Positions 26,759 to 37,142 of a stretch of DNA of 64,000 bases are shown in pieces. This DNA comes from Verrucomicrobiota bacterium. Lineage in GTDB: Bacteria > Verrucomicrobiota > Verrucomicrobiia > Chthoniobacterales > Terrimicrobiaceae. How positions within the stretch are numbered: position 1 is the first letter of the stretch; each line of letters starts with the position of its first letter. The stretch spans positions 175,334 through 239,333 of the forward strand of contig JAFKMU010000036.1 in NCBI GenBank assembly GCA_017305195.1, given 5' to 3'. Both the position numbers and the translations under genes were made by a program. A model generated the notes under the pieces. It saw only the letters and a list, made by a program, of their open reading frames with translations. It made no database searches and was not told the DNA's origin.

Positions 26759-27343
26759 ATGCAGACACTCCGACTCCTGTTGCTTGTGGGCATGCTGAGC
26801 TGGGGCTCGGGCCGCCTGGCCGCCCAGACACCCATCGAGGAGGAGGACTTCGAAAACGTGAAAGGTCAGCTGGTCGGCTGGAGCGCGACCTGGCAGCCGC
26901 CCGGTGAATCGGCGGTCTATCGCCCGGCGGCCAAGTGGGACAGCCCGTTTGTCATCGTGACCGAGGCGGATGGAGCCCATTCCGGTAGCCAGGCGCTCAA
27001 ATGGGAATTCTCTGGGGAAATCCAAGGGATGGTGTCGCTGAATTTCCCGCCCTTGCAGGTCAATGCCACCGAGCTGGAATTGCGGTTTTTCGTCAAGACC
27101 AAGGGCATCGACAAAGTCGGGCGCCTGGCGGTGGACGAAGCAGACGCGTCCGGAAAGCGCCTGAAGAGCAACTGGGCGGCAGTGCAGGTGCAACCCTCCG
27201 ATACCTGGACGGAGGTCGTCTGGCGCGGGAAAGTGGGTGGAGACACCAGCCGGCTCCGGGTCTTTCTCGCCTATGACGGCCTGCCCGCAGGGGCCACCGT
27301 CTGGATCGACGATATCACGATCAAGCCGGTCCCGGGAAACTGA
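26759..27343 (+). CDS. Exported carbohydrate-binding-module-like protein
   Basis: This protein has 194 residues from the ATG at 26759, which gives a compact signal peptide (MQTLRLLLLVGMLSWGSGRLAAQ). An upstream ATG at 26648 would add 37 charged residues before the signal. The mature part is a single beta-sandwich domain with the CBM4/9-like pattern: EEDFENVKGQLVGWSATW at the start, SGSQALKWEFSG, and VWIDDITIKPVP at the end. It probably binds glycans extracellularly. It follows the second lyase by 158 bases on the same strand and could be cotranscribed with it. Confidence 0.7.
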   Translation: MQTLRLLLLVGMLSWGSGRLAAQTPIEEEDFENVKGQLVGWSATWQPPGESAVYRPAAKWDSPFVIVTEADGAHSGSQALKWEFSGEIQGMVSLNFPPLQVNATELELRFFVKTKGIDKVGRLAVDEADASGKRLKSNWAAVQVQPSDTWTEVVWRGKVGGDTSRLRVFLAYDGLPAGATVWIDDITIKPVPGN

Positions 27344-27407
27344 CGTCCGACGTGTTCCCCGGGTGCCTGGGCCTGACTGGAAGGAGCGGATTTTCCCGAT
27401 CCAACCT

Positions 27408-28448
27408 TCAGCGGACGGTGCATCCGAGCATGGCCTCGGCGATGCCGGTGCTCTGGCGGCTTTCATCGACGATGCCAAACTGGCCCTTGTAGTCCCAGTT
27501 GGCCCAGCCGATGCCGTACTCCTCAAAGACAGAGATAATGTCGCGGTACCACGCCTCGCGCACGGGCATCGGCGCATATTTGACCACGCCAAACTCGCCG
27601 CAATAAAGCGGGCACCCGGTCTGGCGCGACACCGCGATCGCCCCGGCAAAGTCAGCGACCATGTTGTCGCGGGTGAAGGGCTTGTTCAGCTCGGCAAAGT
27701 CCAGTGCGCCGAACTTCGTCGGCTCGGGGGGGCGCACCTGCGAGAGATATTCGTCGGCGATCGGCCGCCCGGGATACTGGATCGGACCCTCGTACATGCG
27801 CCCTTCCTGGCTCCATGGCGCCTGGTGATGAGTGATGAGCATCGGGTGATAGTAGTGAAAGGTGAGGAGGGTGCGCTCGGTGTCCGGGATCGCCAGCTCG
27901 TGCAGGGTGAAGACAGAGTTCCACCGGTTTGAGCCAATAAGAATGGTACGCTCCGGCTCGCGCTCGCGCACGAGGCGCATGGCGGCCGCGGCGACGCGAT
28001 TCCAGTCCGCCGGGTTGTCGGCGACGGGCTCGTTCATCAGCTCGTAGGCGAGAGTGTCGGTTGAGCGGGAGGCGAGCCGGGCGGAGAGCTGTCGCCACAT
28101 GTCGGCGAAGCGCGACTCCTCCGCCGGATCAGTGAAGAGCTTTGGCTCTGTCATCTGGCCGAAGCAATGGCCGCGCAGGATGTGCAGGTCGAGGATTACG
28201 CCCAGGCCTTCCGCCTCGGCCCAGTCGAGCGCGTTTTCCAGGCAGTCAAAGGCCGCCTCTTCCGGACGACCCGATTCGTCCCACATCTGCTCTTCGTCGA
28301 TGGGCAGGCGGATATGGTCAAACCCGAAGTCTGTGATGATGCGGATGTCGGCCGGGGTGAACCAGTCGCGGCGCTCCTCGCCGCGTCGATCGCTTTGGCT
28401 GAGCCAGTGGGAGATATTGGTGCCTCTGAGGAATGGCTGAGTTTTCAT
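27408..28448 (-). CDS. Glycoside hydrolase family 5-like enzyme, cytoplasmic
   Basis: This 346-residue protein is a single TIM barrel of GH5/cellulase type. It has RGTNISHWL at the N terminus, FDHIRLPIDEEQMW, LDLHILRGH, the acid/base Glu in AYELMNEP (about residue 140) and the nucleophile Glu in LYCGEFGV (about 285). IGWANWDYKGQFG is the typical final Trp-containing strand. There is no signal peptide, so it probably acts on imported oligosaccharides. Its ATG overlaps the TGA of the upstream GH50-like gene (ATGA at 28448-28445), predicting translational coupling. The exact specificity (glucan, mannan or other) is not visible. Confidence 0.87.
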   Translation of the reverse strand: MKTQPFLRGTNISHWLSQSDRRGEERRDWFTPADIRIITDFGFDHIRLPIDEEQMWDESGRPEEAAFDCLENALDWAEAEGLGVILDLHILRGHCFGQMTEPKLFTDPAEESRFADMWRQLSARLASRSTDTLAYELMNEPVADNPADWNRVAAAAMRLVREREPERTILIGSNRWNSVFTLHELAIPDTERTLLTFHYYHPMLITHHQAPWSQEGRMYEGPIQYPGRPIADEYLSQVRPPEPTKFGALDFAELNKPFTRDNMVADFAGAIAVSRQTGCPLYCGEFGVVKYAPMPVREAWYRDIISVFEEYGIGWANWDYKGQFGIVDESRQSTGIAEAMLGCTVR

Positions 28449-30529
28449 TTTTTAAAACGGTAGGAATAGATGTCTGCGTTCGTCTGGCGGACGGAATCGA
28501 TGAACTCCTGGTGGGGCGTGTCGGTGATCGAGACAAACCCGATGCCGGCATTTTCGCCATCCATCGCACGTCCCGTCGCAGGCTGGTCGGCGTATTGGAA
28601 CCAGTGCGCGCCGACGAATTTCGGGTGGTCGAGCACGCTCTGCACGTAGGCCCGGTAGCTCTCGCCGCGGGAAGCCTGGTCGGCTGCGGCAAACAAGCCG
28701 GTGTCAAAGACTCCGCGATCCGTCGATCCAAAGTGAAACTCGCCGATGAGCACCGGCTTGTCGTAGCGATCGAGCACCGCCCATTCGCTCGTGCTTAGCT
28801 TGTCGCGATAGATGTTGAAGGAAAGAACGTCGCAATGCCGGGCGGCAGCCGCCAGCACCTCGGGCGAGTATCCCGCGAAGCGGCAGCCGAGATAGAGGTG
28901 GTGCGGATCGGCGCTCCGGATGGCTTCGGCGACCGTCCGGAAATACGTGTCGGCGTAAAGCGAGAGAAAAGCCGACAGGTCGTCAATGACCTTGGGCTTG
29001 AGTGTCTTTGGCAATGAGACGGGCGCCTCCATTGAACTCCAGTCCGCAAAGGATGTCTCCCACGCGGCATTGAGGGAGCTGACGTCACCGTACTTGGCGC
29101 GGAGCTGCCCGAGCATCGCTCGCTTGGCGGGCGACCGCGACGCCTCGGCCTTCAGCGCTCCCAGGGCCAGCCCATAGTGGCTCGAGGGGTCGTTCTTGTA
29201 GAAGCCCCAGGCCTCCTCGTTTCCGACGAAGTAGCCAATACAGTACGGATCATCTTTTGCCCGCTTGGCCTGGGCGGCGACCGCGGAAGCGACATCGGCG
29301 GCGAATTGCGGGTCGAACGGGTCGTCCATTCCCCGGACATATCCCGCGCCCCAGGTGACTCGGGCATGTTTGTCGGCGGGCCACACCGTCAGGGTATAGG
29401 GCACGCGTCCATTTCCGATGCTCCCCCAGGAGGAAAAGGCCGCCACGGTGTTGAACCCCCACGAGAGCAGGCGGGTGTACGAGCGGTCGAGCCATGGGGT
29501 GAGGAAGTCCTTCCCGTATTTGCGGATCAGATTGGCCTTCAGGAAGTCGACGCCATCGGATGTTTTTGCGGCGTTGAGAGCCGGGTCGTCGGCGGGCAGG
29601 CCGTTGAAAAGCTGCTCGCGGCCCGTGATCGTGGTGACGTCGGTGGTGCCGACACAGGTCGGGCCAAAGGACAGAAACAGCCTCCCCTCGGGATCGACAA
29701 AGGTCCATTTGCCATCCTGTTTGGCGACCCGGAAGAAACCCGTGGCCTCAAGCTGCGGGCCCGCGGCCCAGCCGCCGTAGGCGTTGCGATCCGCCGGGGC
29801 GGGATGCGCAGCGAGGTCGCGGTCTTCCATGTCGGCTTGCGCGGCGAGATCGGCGTCGGTCGCGACCTTGCCCGGCCAGGTTTCGCGCGTGTACTGGCCG
29901 TATTTGTCGACCAGGTTGGAAAAGTCCTCATGGCGTCCCGGGACAAGCCGGACGTTATCGATGATGAGCTCCCGGTCATCGGCGGGCAGATTGAGAAAGA
30001 CCTGCCAGTTCACCACATGGCCCAGGTCAAACGGACCCTTGCCCAGCGAGCCGAGGCTGCGGAATGCTCCGAAACCCGGCAGCGCCTTGACTTTCAACGT
30101 CGAGGGATCGGTGCCAAAGGGAATGACAAACGTGCTGTGCTGGCCGCTGTCGATCGAGCCCCGGCCTGTACGTGAATGATGGCCGGTGCCGTCGGCCTCG
30201 CTGGAACTGTCGATGCGGGTGTTGAACGCGACGGTATTCCGGCCGGGATTATAAACATCAAAGGCGAGGCCGCCATAACCCCGGAAATCCTGCGGGGAAT
30301 CGAAGGCCAGGATCACCGCAGGGTACGCGGCCGGGGCGTGAAAGGTCAGCCGCAGGGCCTTTGCTCCCTCGGTGGCTCCCTCCGTCGCCGGAGCGTGTTC
30401 GGCATCCTTGTCCGTGATCCCGGCGCGACTGCTCTCGAAGCTGTCCAGCAGCCTCGTGTCGGTTTTCAGCGGCTCCTGGGCGCAGAGCAGCGCCGGAAGG
30501 CACCAGAGAGCAAGGAATCGGGATGACAT
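28445..30529 (-). CDS. Exported GH50/agarase-like glycoside hydrolase
   Basis: This 694-residue protein has a signal peptide (MSSRFLALWCLPALLCAQ). Residues 20-210 are a beta-sandwich carbohydrate-binding-like domain. The catalytic barrel starts at GFFRVAKQDGKWTFVDPEGR, a stretch typical of GH50-like and related agarase-type enzymes. Candidate catalytic residues are Glu in VGNEEAWG (about residue 438) and Glu in VLIGEFHFG (about 597). The likely action is hydrolysis of a galactan or related beta-linked polymer; the family assignment is from motif memory. It is followed with a 4-base overlap by the GH5-like gene. A perfect inverted repeat upstream (30616-30632) is a candidate operator. Confidence 0.8.
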   Translation of the reverse strand: MSSRFLALWCLPALLCAQEPLKTDTRLLDSFESSRAGITDKDAEHAPATEGATEGAKALRLTFHAPAAYPAVILAFDSPQDFRGYGGLAFDVYNPGRNTVAFNTRIDSSSEADGTGHHSRTGRGSIDSGQHSTFVIPFGTDPSTLKVKALPGFGAFRSLGSLGKGPFDLGHVVNWQVFLNLPADDRELIIDNVRLVPGRHEDFSNLVDKYGQYTRETWPGKVATDADLAAQADMEDRDLAAHPAPADRNAYGGWAAGPQLEATGFFRVAKQDGKWTFVDPEGRLFLSFGPTCVGTTDVTTITGREQLFNGLPADDPALNAAKTSDGVDFLKANLIRKYGKDFLTPWLDRSYTRLLSWGFNTVAAFSSWGSIGNGRVPYTLTVWPADKHARVTWGAGYVRGMDDPFDPQFAADVASAVAAQAKRAKDDPYCIGYFVGNEEAWGFYKNDPSSHYGLALGALKAEASRSPAKRAMLGQLRAKYGDVSSLNAAWETSFADWSSMEAPVSLPKTLKPKVIDDLSAFLSLYADTYFRTVAEAIRSADPHHLYLGCRFAGYSPEVLAAAARHCDVLSFNIYRDKLSTSEWAVLDRYDKPVLIGEFHFGSTDRGVFDTGLFAAADQASRGESYRAYVQSVLDHPKFVGAHWFQYADQPATGRAMDGENAGIGFVSITDTPHQEFIDSVRQTNADIYSYRFKK

Positions 30530-30615
30530 GGGGAGTTGGTTCCCATCATGCCGGATGCCTGCGGCGGAGCGTTAGCCGCAGGCCGATTCTTCTTGTGCGT
30601 TTTTCTGACTTTCCC

Positions 30616-30632
30616 GAGTCAAATATTGACTC
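30616..30632. promoter_or_regulatory. Inverted repeat upstream of the GH50-like/GH5 pair
   Basis: GAGTCAA-ATA-TTGACTC is a perfect 7-bp inverted repeat with a three-base centre. It lies 87 bases upstream of the GH50-like start, in the 127-base gap after the oxidoreductase gene. It is unlike the LacI operators elsewhere, so a different regulator is implied. Confidence 0.45.
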
Positions 30633-30656
30633 TTCCCAAGGGCCGCCGCGCTCCGC

Positions 30657-31958
30657 TCAAAGGCGGAGCAGATCGTCCGTGCGCACGGGAAGGCCGGTGG
30701 CGAAACTCTGGTTGGCCGCGATGCCGGTGAGGATCGAGCGGGCGCCATCGACATGCCCGGCGGCGCGGCCCAGCGGGTCTTTGCGCTTCCGTGATCCGAA
30801 GAGATCCTCCAGCAGAAGCAGGTCGCCGCCTCCGTGTCCGCCTTTACCCTCGGCCACCTCGACATTGTAGGGCTTTTCCCAGTGAGGGAAGACCATCAGC
30901 CTCCGGCTCTGGCTGAGACCGTCACCGATGTGGCTGTTGCCCGCAGCGACGTAAGAGTTTTCCATCTCATCCAACTCGAGGCGGCCGCGCGTGCCATTGA
31001 AGGCGATGCGGTATCCCTCCCAGGGCGCGTAGGCGGTGAGGGAGTAGGAAAGCTGCGCGCCGTTTTTATAGCGGACGGCGAGGTTCATCGTGTCCTCGAT
31101 CGAGATGCCCTCGCCGAAGACATTCTGATCCCTGAGGTAGCCATCGACTTTCTCCGCCTTGAAATAAAGGGCCTCCAGGCCCTTGTCCTCCCGGAGATCG
31201 AGCGCGAACGGATCGCCTTGGGATGCCGGGTCGCCGGTTGCGCGCCAGTACGGGCGATAGTCGCCTCGCGGTTCGGCGTTGGCCTTGCCGTAAAATCCCA
31301 GGTTGCCCAGCCCGAATACTGTCTCAGGCGTGCTGTCGAGCCACCAGTTGACGAGGTCGAAGTGGTGGGTCGACTTGTGCACCATCAGGCCGCCGGAGTT
31401 GATCTTGTCCCGGTGCCAGCGGCGGAAGTAGTCCGCGCCGTGCCGCGTATCCAGGAGCCATTCGAAGTGCACCGAGAGCACTTTGCCGATCGCTCCCTGC
31501 ATGAGGAGCTCCTTCACCTTGGACCGGGCAGGGGAGTAGCGGTAGTTGAAAGACACACGCAGCTTTCTCCCTGTGTGCTCGACGGCATCGAGGATGGCGC
31601 GGCATTTGGCGATGTCGGTCGTCATGGGTTTTTCCGTGATCACGTCGCAGCCGAGTTCCATGGCGCGAATGATGTACTCGTGATGCGTCCGATCCACCGA
31701 GGTCACAATGACGACGTGCGGCTTCTGCTCGGCGATCATCCGGTCAAAATCCGATGACAGATACTTGGGCACGGGCTTGGCCTTATACTTCAGGGCGTAC
31801 TGGCGGTTATGAAAGTCCATGCGCACAGGATTCGGATCGCATAGCGCGACGAGGCGGGAGGTTTGCTTGTGCAGATTCAAGATCGCGTCGCTAAACATGA
31901 ACGACCGCGCTCCCGTGCCGACCAGAGCGTAACGGGTGATTTTGGAGGAATATGCCAT
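30657..31958 (-). CDS. Gfo/Idh/MocA-family oxidoreductase
   Basis: This protein has 433 residues from the ATG at 31958. A start at 32030 would leave only 18 bases to the divergent AraC gene and would overlap its probable operator. The Rossmann start [10 protein letters not shown] is followed by [12 protein letters not shown] and the EKPM motif ([12 protein letters not shown]) with the conserved Lys. The C-terminal Gfo/Idh/MocA sheet domain contains [18 protein letters not shown]. Such enzymes oxidise or reduce sugars and sugar acids with NAD(P). There is no Tat or Sec signal, so it is cytoplasmic. It is divergent from, and probably controlled by, the AraC gene at 32049. Confidence 0.88.
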   Translation of the reverse strand: MAYSSKITRYALVGTGARSFMFSDAILNLHKQTSRLVALCDPNPVRMDFHNRQYALKYKAKPVPKYLSSDFDRMIAEQKPHVVIVTSVDRTHHEYIIRAMELGCDVITEKPMTTDIAKCRAILDAVEHTGRKLRVSFNYRYSPARSKVKELLMQGAIGKVLSVHFEWLLDTRHGADYFRRWHRDKINSGGLMVHKSTHHFDLVNWWLDSTPETVFGLGNLGFYGKANAEPRGDYRPYWRATGDPASQGDPFALDLREDKGLEALYFKAEKVDGYLRDQNVFGEGISIEDTMNLAVRYKNGAQLSYSLTAYAPWEGYRIAFNGTRGRLELDEMENSYVAAGNSHIGDGLSQSRRLMVFPHWEKPYNVEVAEGKGGHGGGDLLLLEDLFGSRKRKDPLGRAAGHVDGARSILTGIAANQSFATGLPVRTDDLLRL

Positions 31959-32002
31959 GGACGGAATCTGCGCCGGGACCGGGATTTTCGGAATGGCTGC
32001 CC

Positions 32003-32031
32003 CGCTCAATCGCTTGACATTATCGCTCATT
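32003..32031. promoter_or_regulatory. 21-bp-phased direct repeat, candidate AraC operator
   Basis: CGCTCAAT (32003-32010) recurs as CGCTCATT (32024-32031), 21 bases later. They lie in the 90-base spacer between the oxidoreductase and the divergent AraC gene. Two helical turns is the spacing of adjacent half-sites for AraC-type activators. Confidence 0.5.
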
Positions 32032-32048
32032 GATCAAGGCTTGTCTCC

Positions 32049-32828
32049 ATGCTGATCTATGTCGGTCGGGGAGTGCGCCGGTATGGGGAGTCGCCTGTGG
32101 CGCTTCACCAGCGCCGGGGCTGGGAGTTTCAAGCGGTGCTTCGCGGGGCCATCGCGCCGATGCTGCCGGAGGGGCCGGATTTCTCGCCGAAAAAGCGGCT
32201 TTGGCTCTTCCCGCCTCTTCATCAGCACGGATGGATCGCCGGGAAGGGAAGTGAGGCCGAGGTCGTCGTTTTCCATTTCCTCTCCCTTCCTGCGCCATTG
32301 AAAACCATGGTGGAGCGGATTGCGCTGCCGCTCGACATTGCGCTCGACGACGAAGCCTGTCGCCGCCTCCGAGACCTGGCTGGGAGGGTGGCTTATTATT
32401 GGAGTAATCCCTCTCCAGCGATGATGATGTGCAACGAGCAGGCGTTGATGGAGCTAAGCCTGCTGGTGTACGAGTCCTTGTCAAAGGACGAGGCGCCGCC
32501 CGCCGCGGATCGCTCCGGATGGTTTGTCGTCCAGCGGGCGATGCAGGTTTTTGCCGAGAACCTGCCGGAGAATCTCAGCCAGGAGGACCTGGCCCGGCGC
32601 GTTGGCGTGTCGGCTTCGCATCTCCGGCGGCTCTTTCACGAGGTTCTGCACCTGTCGCCGAAGCAGATGCTCGACCAGATGAGGTTCCAACGGGCAACCC
32701 AGCTCATGGCTGATCCAGCGACCAAACTGGAGTCTGTCGGGGAGCAGTGCGGTTTCGGCAGCGCGAGCGCCTTTTCCCGCGCTTTCCGCCATCACTTCGG
32801 GTGCAGCCCGCAGGCGTGGCGAAGCTGA
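32049..32828 (+). CDS. AraC-family regulator
   Basis: This 259-residue protein has an N-terminal cupin-like ligand domain (RRGWEFQAVLRGAIAPMLP, FPPLHQHGWIA). The C-terminal double helix-turn-helix has LSQEDLARRVGVSASHLRRL as the first helix-turn-helix and ESVGEQCGFGSASAFSRAFR as the second, followed by FGCSPQAWR. It is divergent from the Gfo/Idh/MocA gene and abuts, end to end, the SGNH esterase gene. It probably activates the oxidoreductase in response to a sugar. Confidence 0.9.
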   Translation: MLIYVGRGVRRYGESPVALHQRRGWEFQAVLRGAIAPMLPEGPDFSPKKRLWLFPPLHQHGWIAGKGSEAEVVVFHFLSLPAPLKTMVERIALPLDIALDDEACRRLRDLAGRVAYYWSNPSPAMMMCNEQALMELSLLVYESLSKDEAPPAADRSGWFVVQRAMQVFAENLPENLSQEDLARRVGVSASHLRRLFHEVLHLSPKQMLDQMRFQRATQLMADPATKLESVGEQCGFGSASAFSRAFRHHFGCSPQAWRS

Positions 32829-34007
32829 TCAGTCCAGCAGCTTTACCGAAGCCTTGCCACCCGCGACGCAGAGGCTCTCCAGGCGGAGTTCCTGGCCGTC
32901 GGTGAGGTCGGGTAAAATCTCGACAGTGTGTTCGGTGGCGGGATCGAGACCCTCGGCGATGATCTGCACGAGGCGCATGTTCCCATCGGCGCAAACGGCG
33001 GAGTATTTCCTGGGTTCGCGATCATCGATTTTCACCACGTAGCTGCCGGAGATCTTTGTCTGCTCGCCGAAGAGCATCAGATCGCTGCCTTGCACGAGGA
33101 AGCGGAGCGGCTTGGCCCCGGGAGCGGCGATGGCGAGCGAATCCATCCAGCGCGAGCACACGAAGTCATAGGCGACGGCATTGCGATGCGGCTTGCCCTT
33201 GGTCCATCCCTCGGGCAGCGAGGGCTGGGCGGCCAGCACGAAACGCGTCACTTTCATATACGTGTCGCCCTGAACCATCTTTTCCGGCACTGCGCACTTG
33301 GCGGACTTGGCAACGCCCTCCTGGTAGGCGGCCCAGGCTGCATCGGCGTACAGCGAGTATCCGGCGTCGCCGGGGTGCGTGTGGTCCTCTGGCAGATCCC
33401 AGAGTTGATCCGGCGTCGCTTTCCCTTCGGCAACCCGCGCCTTGGCGAGTGCGACCGCATCCGCGATCGGCAGCCCGTAGGCGGCGGCGATCTCTTTGTG
33501 CCGGGCGTCGAGGGGCCGGGCCGGCGGGTTGGCCTCCACATCCTTTTTGGCGGGGAGGATCACCGCCACCATGGGAGCGCCAGTGCTCACGATGCGGCGG
33601 ATGATCCCTTCGTAGGCGGCGAGGCGATGCGGACTCGGCTGCGTGTAGGGATCATCATTGATCGTGTAGTCGAGGAAGACCAGGTCGGGTTTGTATGCGA
33701 GGACATCGCGCTCGAGGCGAAAGGAAGCGAGCTGCGACCCGGTGCCGCCGATGGCTGCATCGTGAAACTGGAAATGCGCTTTCGGGTAGGCCTCCTCCAG
33801 TTTGCGCTGAACGATGGCGCGATAGGAGGTCTGTTGCGGATTTGTCGATTGCGCGCCCCACGTCAGGCTGCCGCCCAGGAAGACGACGCTCAACGTTTCG
33901 CCCGCCTTGGCTTTCTGGTCAAAAGTGGCGAATTCCGGCGAAGGCGAGGTGGCGGCGAATGTGGTCATGGCGAGGAGGAGTGAGAAAAACAGGGAGAGGC
34001 TCTTCAT
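32829..34007 (-). CDS. Exported SGNH/GDSL esterase
   Basis: This 392-residue protein has a signal peptide (MKSLSLFFSLLLAMTTFA). All four SGNH blocks are visible: Ser in VVFLGGSLTWG, Gly in GGTGSQ, Asn in FLDYTINDD, and Asp/His in DHTHPGD. The likely function is removal of acetyl or other acyl esters from polysaccharides. The C-terminal 150 residues form an additional beta domain. It is longer than minimal SGNH enzymes (about 200-250 residues). Its stop is immediately adjacent to the end of the convergent AraC gene, leaving no room for a separate terminator. Confidence 0.87.
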   Translation of the reverse strand: MKSLSLFFSLLLAMTTFAATSPSPEFATFDQKAKAGETLSVVFLGGSLTWGAQSTNPQQTSYRAIVQRKLEEAYPKAHFQFHDAAIGGTGSQLASFRLERDVLAYKPDLVFLDYTINDDPYTQPSPHRLAAYEGIIRRIVSTGAPMVAVILPAKKDVEANPPARPLDARHKEIAAAYGLPIADAVALAKARVAEGKATPDQLWDLPEDHTHPGDAGYSLYADAAWAAYQEGVAKSAKCAVPEKMVQGDTYMKVTRFVLAAQPSLPEGWTKGKPHRNAVAYDFVCSRWMDSLAIAAPGAKPLRFLVQGSDLMLFGEQTKISGSYVVKIDDREPRKYSAVCADGNMRLVQIIAEGLDPATEHTVEILPDLTDGQELRLESLCVAGGKASVKLLD

Positions 34008-34382
34008 GAATTTGATGCACGCATTTGGCTTACCGCATGCGCGGACATTCTTTTCACACCAGCCGATGGTGCAGGTAAAGCGGGATGAGTCGGCAGAGAG
34101 GGCTTTCGTCTCTCATGAATGGATAAATTGACGAAAATCTAGAGCGATTGCTTGAGTCGTTTCATAAAATCGTACCCTTGAGATATGAAGATTATGCTGG
34201 CGATGTCGCGGATCGTCGGGGCGGCCGATGGTGATTTGCCTGAGGCTCCCGTGTCCGGGTCTGGTGGAAGCCGTCCTTTACCCGGTGCTCCGAGCGTTCT
34301 ATATTTTCCTTTCCGCTTCGTCGCGTGAGGCATGGCCCGCGCCCTGATCGGAATACCTGATTTTCTGCCATTTTAGTACGCC
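34008..34382. other. Intergenic leader of metX
   Basis: These 375 bases contain no convincing gene, tRNA or recognisable SAM riboswitch core. The region is locally richer in A+T than its neighbours, especially around 34100-34200. It must hold promoters for metX and, on the other strand, for the SGNH esterase gene. I cannot place them confidently. Confidence 0.5.
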
Positions 34383-35606
34383 TTGCTCTCGAGAACTGAC
34401 ATCACCCACAAACGCGCCGACCACGGTTCCCATGGCGCAGAATCCTCCCAATTTGCCGCCGATGAACAATCGCCCGGTCGTGTCTCGACGCATTTCTTTC
34501 ATTGCAAGGAGCCGTTCCATCTCCGCTGCGGGGATTGCCTGGAGGAATTCACCCTCGCCTATGAGACCTATGGCGTCTTGAACGCAGACCGCTCCAATGC
34601 CGTGCTGGTGTTCCACGCCATGACGGGCAGCCAGCATGCCGCCGGGTTCAATCCCGACGTCCCCGGCTTGGACGGGCGCTGGACCGAGGAGATGTTTGGC
34701 GGGTGGTGGGATAACTTTATCGGGTCCGGCCTCGCCATTGATACGGACAAGTACTTTGTCATTTGCGCGAACTACCTTGGCGGCTGCTACGGGTCGACCG
34801 GCCCGGCCTCAGTTCGCCAGCCGGACGGCGAGCGCTGGGGAGCGAATTTCCCGCCGATCCGCATCTCGGACATCGTGGATTCGCAAATGAGGCTCCTTGA
34901 CCACCTCGGTATCGAGAAGCTGCACGCCGCAGTGGGAGCCTCCATCGGTGGTTTCCTCACCCTGAGCCTCGCCACGCGGTATCCGGAGCGCGTGCGCACC
35001 GTTGTTCCCATCGCCACGGGACCGAGCACAACGATGCTCCAGAGGCTGATGAATTTCGAGCAGATCGCCGCCATCGAGCAGGACCCGGATTTTGCCGGCG
35101 GGCACTACACCACCCAGCCTGTGCGCGGTCTGGCCTCGGCCCGCCGCACGGCGCACAAGACCTTCGTTTCGCTCCAGCATCTTCGCGAGCGCGCACGCGG
35201 GGAGGTCGTGGTGAGCTCTCCGCCTTTTGGCTGGTACCAGATCAACCACCCGGTGGAGTCGTACATGTTTCACCAAGGGGGGAAATTCGCCGCCCGCTTC
35301 GATGCAAATTCCTACCTGCGTATCCTCGACGCCTGGCAGTGGTTCGACCTCGTGGCAGAAGGGCATGCGAGTTCCTACAAGGAGCTGTTTTCCCGGTGCC
35401 GCGACCAGCGTTACCTCGTCTTCAGCATCGACTCCGACGGGTCTTTTGAACCCGCCGAGCAAGGCCGTCTCGTCCACCACCTTGAGGCCGCCGAGGTTCC
35501 CGTGACCTGGATCAGCGTGCACTCCAGCAAGGGGCATGATGCCTTCCTGCTGGAACCTGCGCTATTCACTCCGCACCTCGCGCACATCCTCGCGGGCAAG
35601 GATTGA
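34383..35606 (+). CDS. metX: Homoserine O-acetyltransferase
   Basis: This 407-residue alpha/beta hydrolase has the MetX order. HAMTGSQHAAG supplies the oxyanion region and DNFIGSGLAIDTDKYFVICAN follows. The nucleophile elbow is AVGASIGGF, the catalytic Asp is in FSIDSDGSF, and the His is in SSKGHDAFLLE. It transfers acetyl from acetyl-CoA to homoserine for methionine synthesis; a succinyl-transferring variant cannot be excluded. The frame has an upstream stop at 34374 and no in-frame ATG before the conserved core, so a TTG start at 34383 is the most likely. It is convergent with metY, its pathway partner, across a shared hairpin. Confidence 0.9.
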   Translation: MLSRTDITHKRADHGSHGAESSQFAADEQSPGRVSTHFFHCKEPFHLRCGDCLEEFTLAYETYGVLNADRSNAVLVFHAMTGSQHAAGFNPDVPGLDGRWTEEMFGGWWDNFIGSGLAIDTDKYFVICANYLGGCYGSTGPASVRQPDGERWGANFPPIRISDIVDSQMRLLDHLGIEKLHAAVGASIGGFLTLSLATRYPERVRTVVPIATGPSTTMLQRLMNFEQIAAIEQDPDFAGGHYTTQPVRGLASARRTAHKTFVSLQHLRERARGEVVVSSPPFGWYQINHPVESYMFHQGGKFAARFDANSYLRILDAWQWFDLVAEGHASSYKELFSRCRDQRYLVFSIDSDGSFEPAEQGRLVHHLEAAEVPVTWISVHSSKGHDAFLLEPALFTPHLAHILAGKD

Positions 35607-35619
35607 GCGGGAAAGCAAA

Positions 35620-35649
35620 CGGCGCTTCCCGGAGAACCAGGAAGCGCCG
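35620..35649. terminator. Shared terminator between metX and metY
   Basis: A perfect 10-bp GC-rich stem, CGGCGCTTCC (35620-35629) with GGAAGCGCCG (35640-35649), lies between the convergent genes. On the minus strand it is followed by TTTGCTTTCC, a reasonable U-tract for metY. On the plus strand it probably acts without a U-tract. Confidence 0.72.
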
Positions 35650-35673
35650 CGTGAAGCTGGACAGGATGCTGCT

Positions 35674-36978
<1,305 letters not shown>

Positions 36979-37142
36979 TTAATCAGTCGTATTTTAATGG
37001 CGTCGGCTTTTCAACTGAGAATGTTCATTGAAAGAGAGGGGGCCATCGGGGTTGAGGGAGTTCGCATTTTAAGAAGGCATGGCGACATCCGCCAATGGCA
37101 AAGTGCCGGCAGGGGCAGCCTTCGGCAGGAGGGTTGGGTACG

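Noticed and set aside
34008..34382. SAM riboswitch upstream of metX
   Set aside because: I could not find the conserved core of SAM-I or SAM-II type elements by eye.
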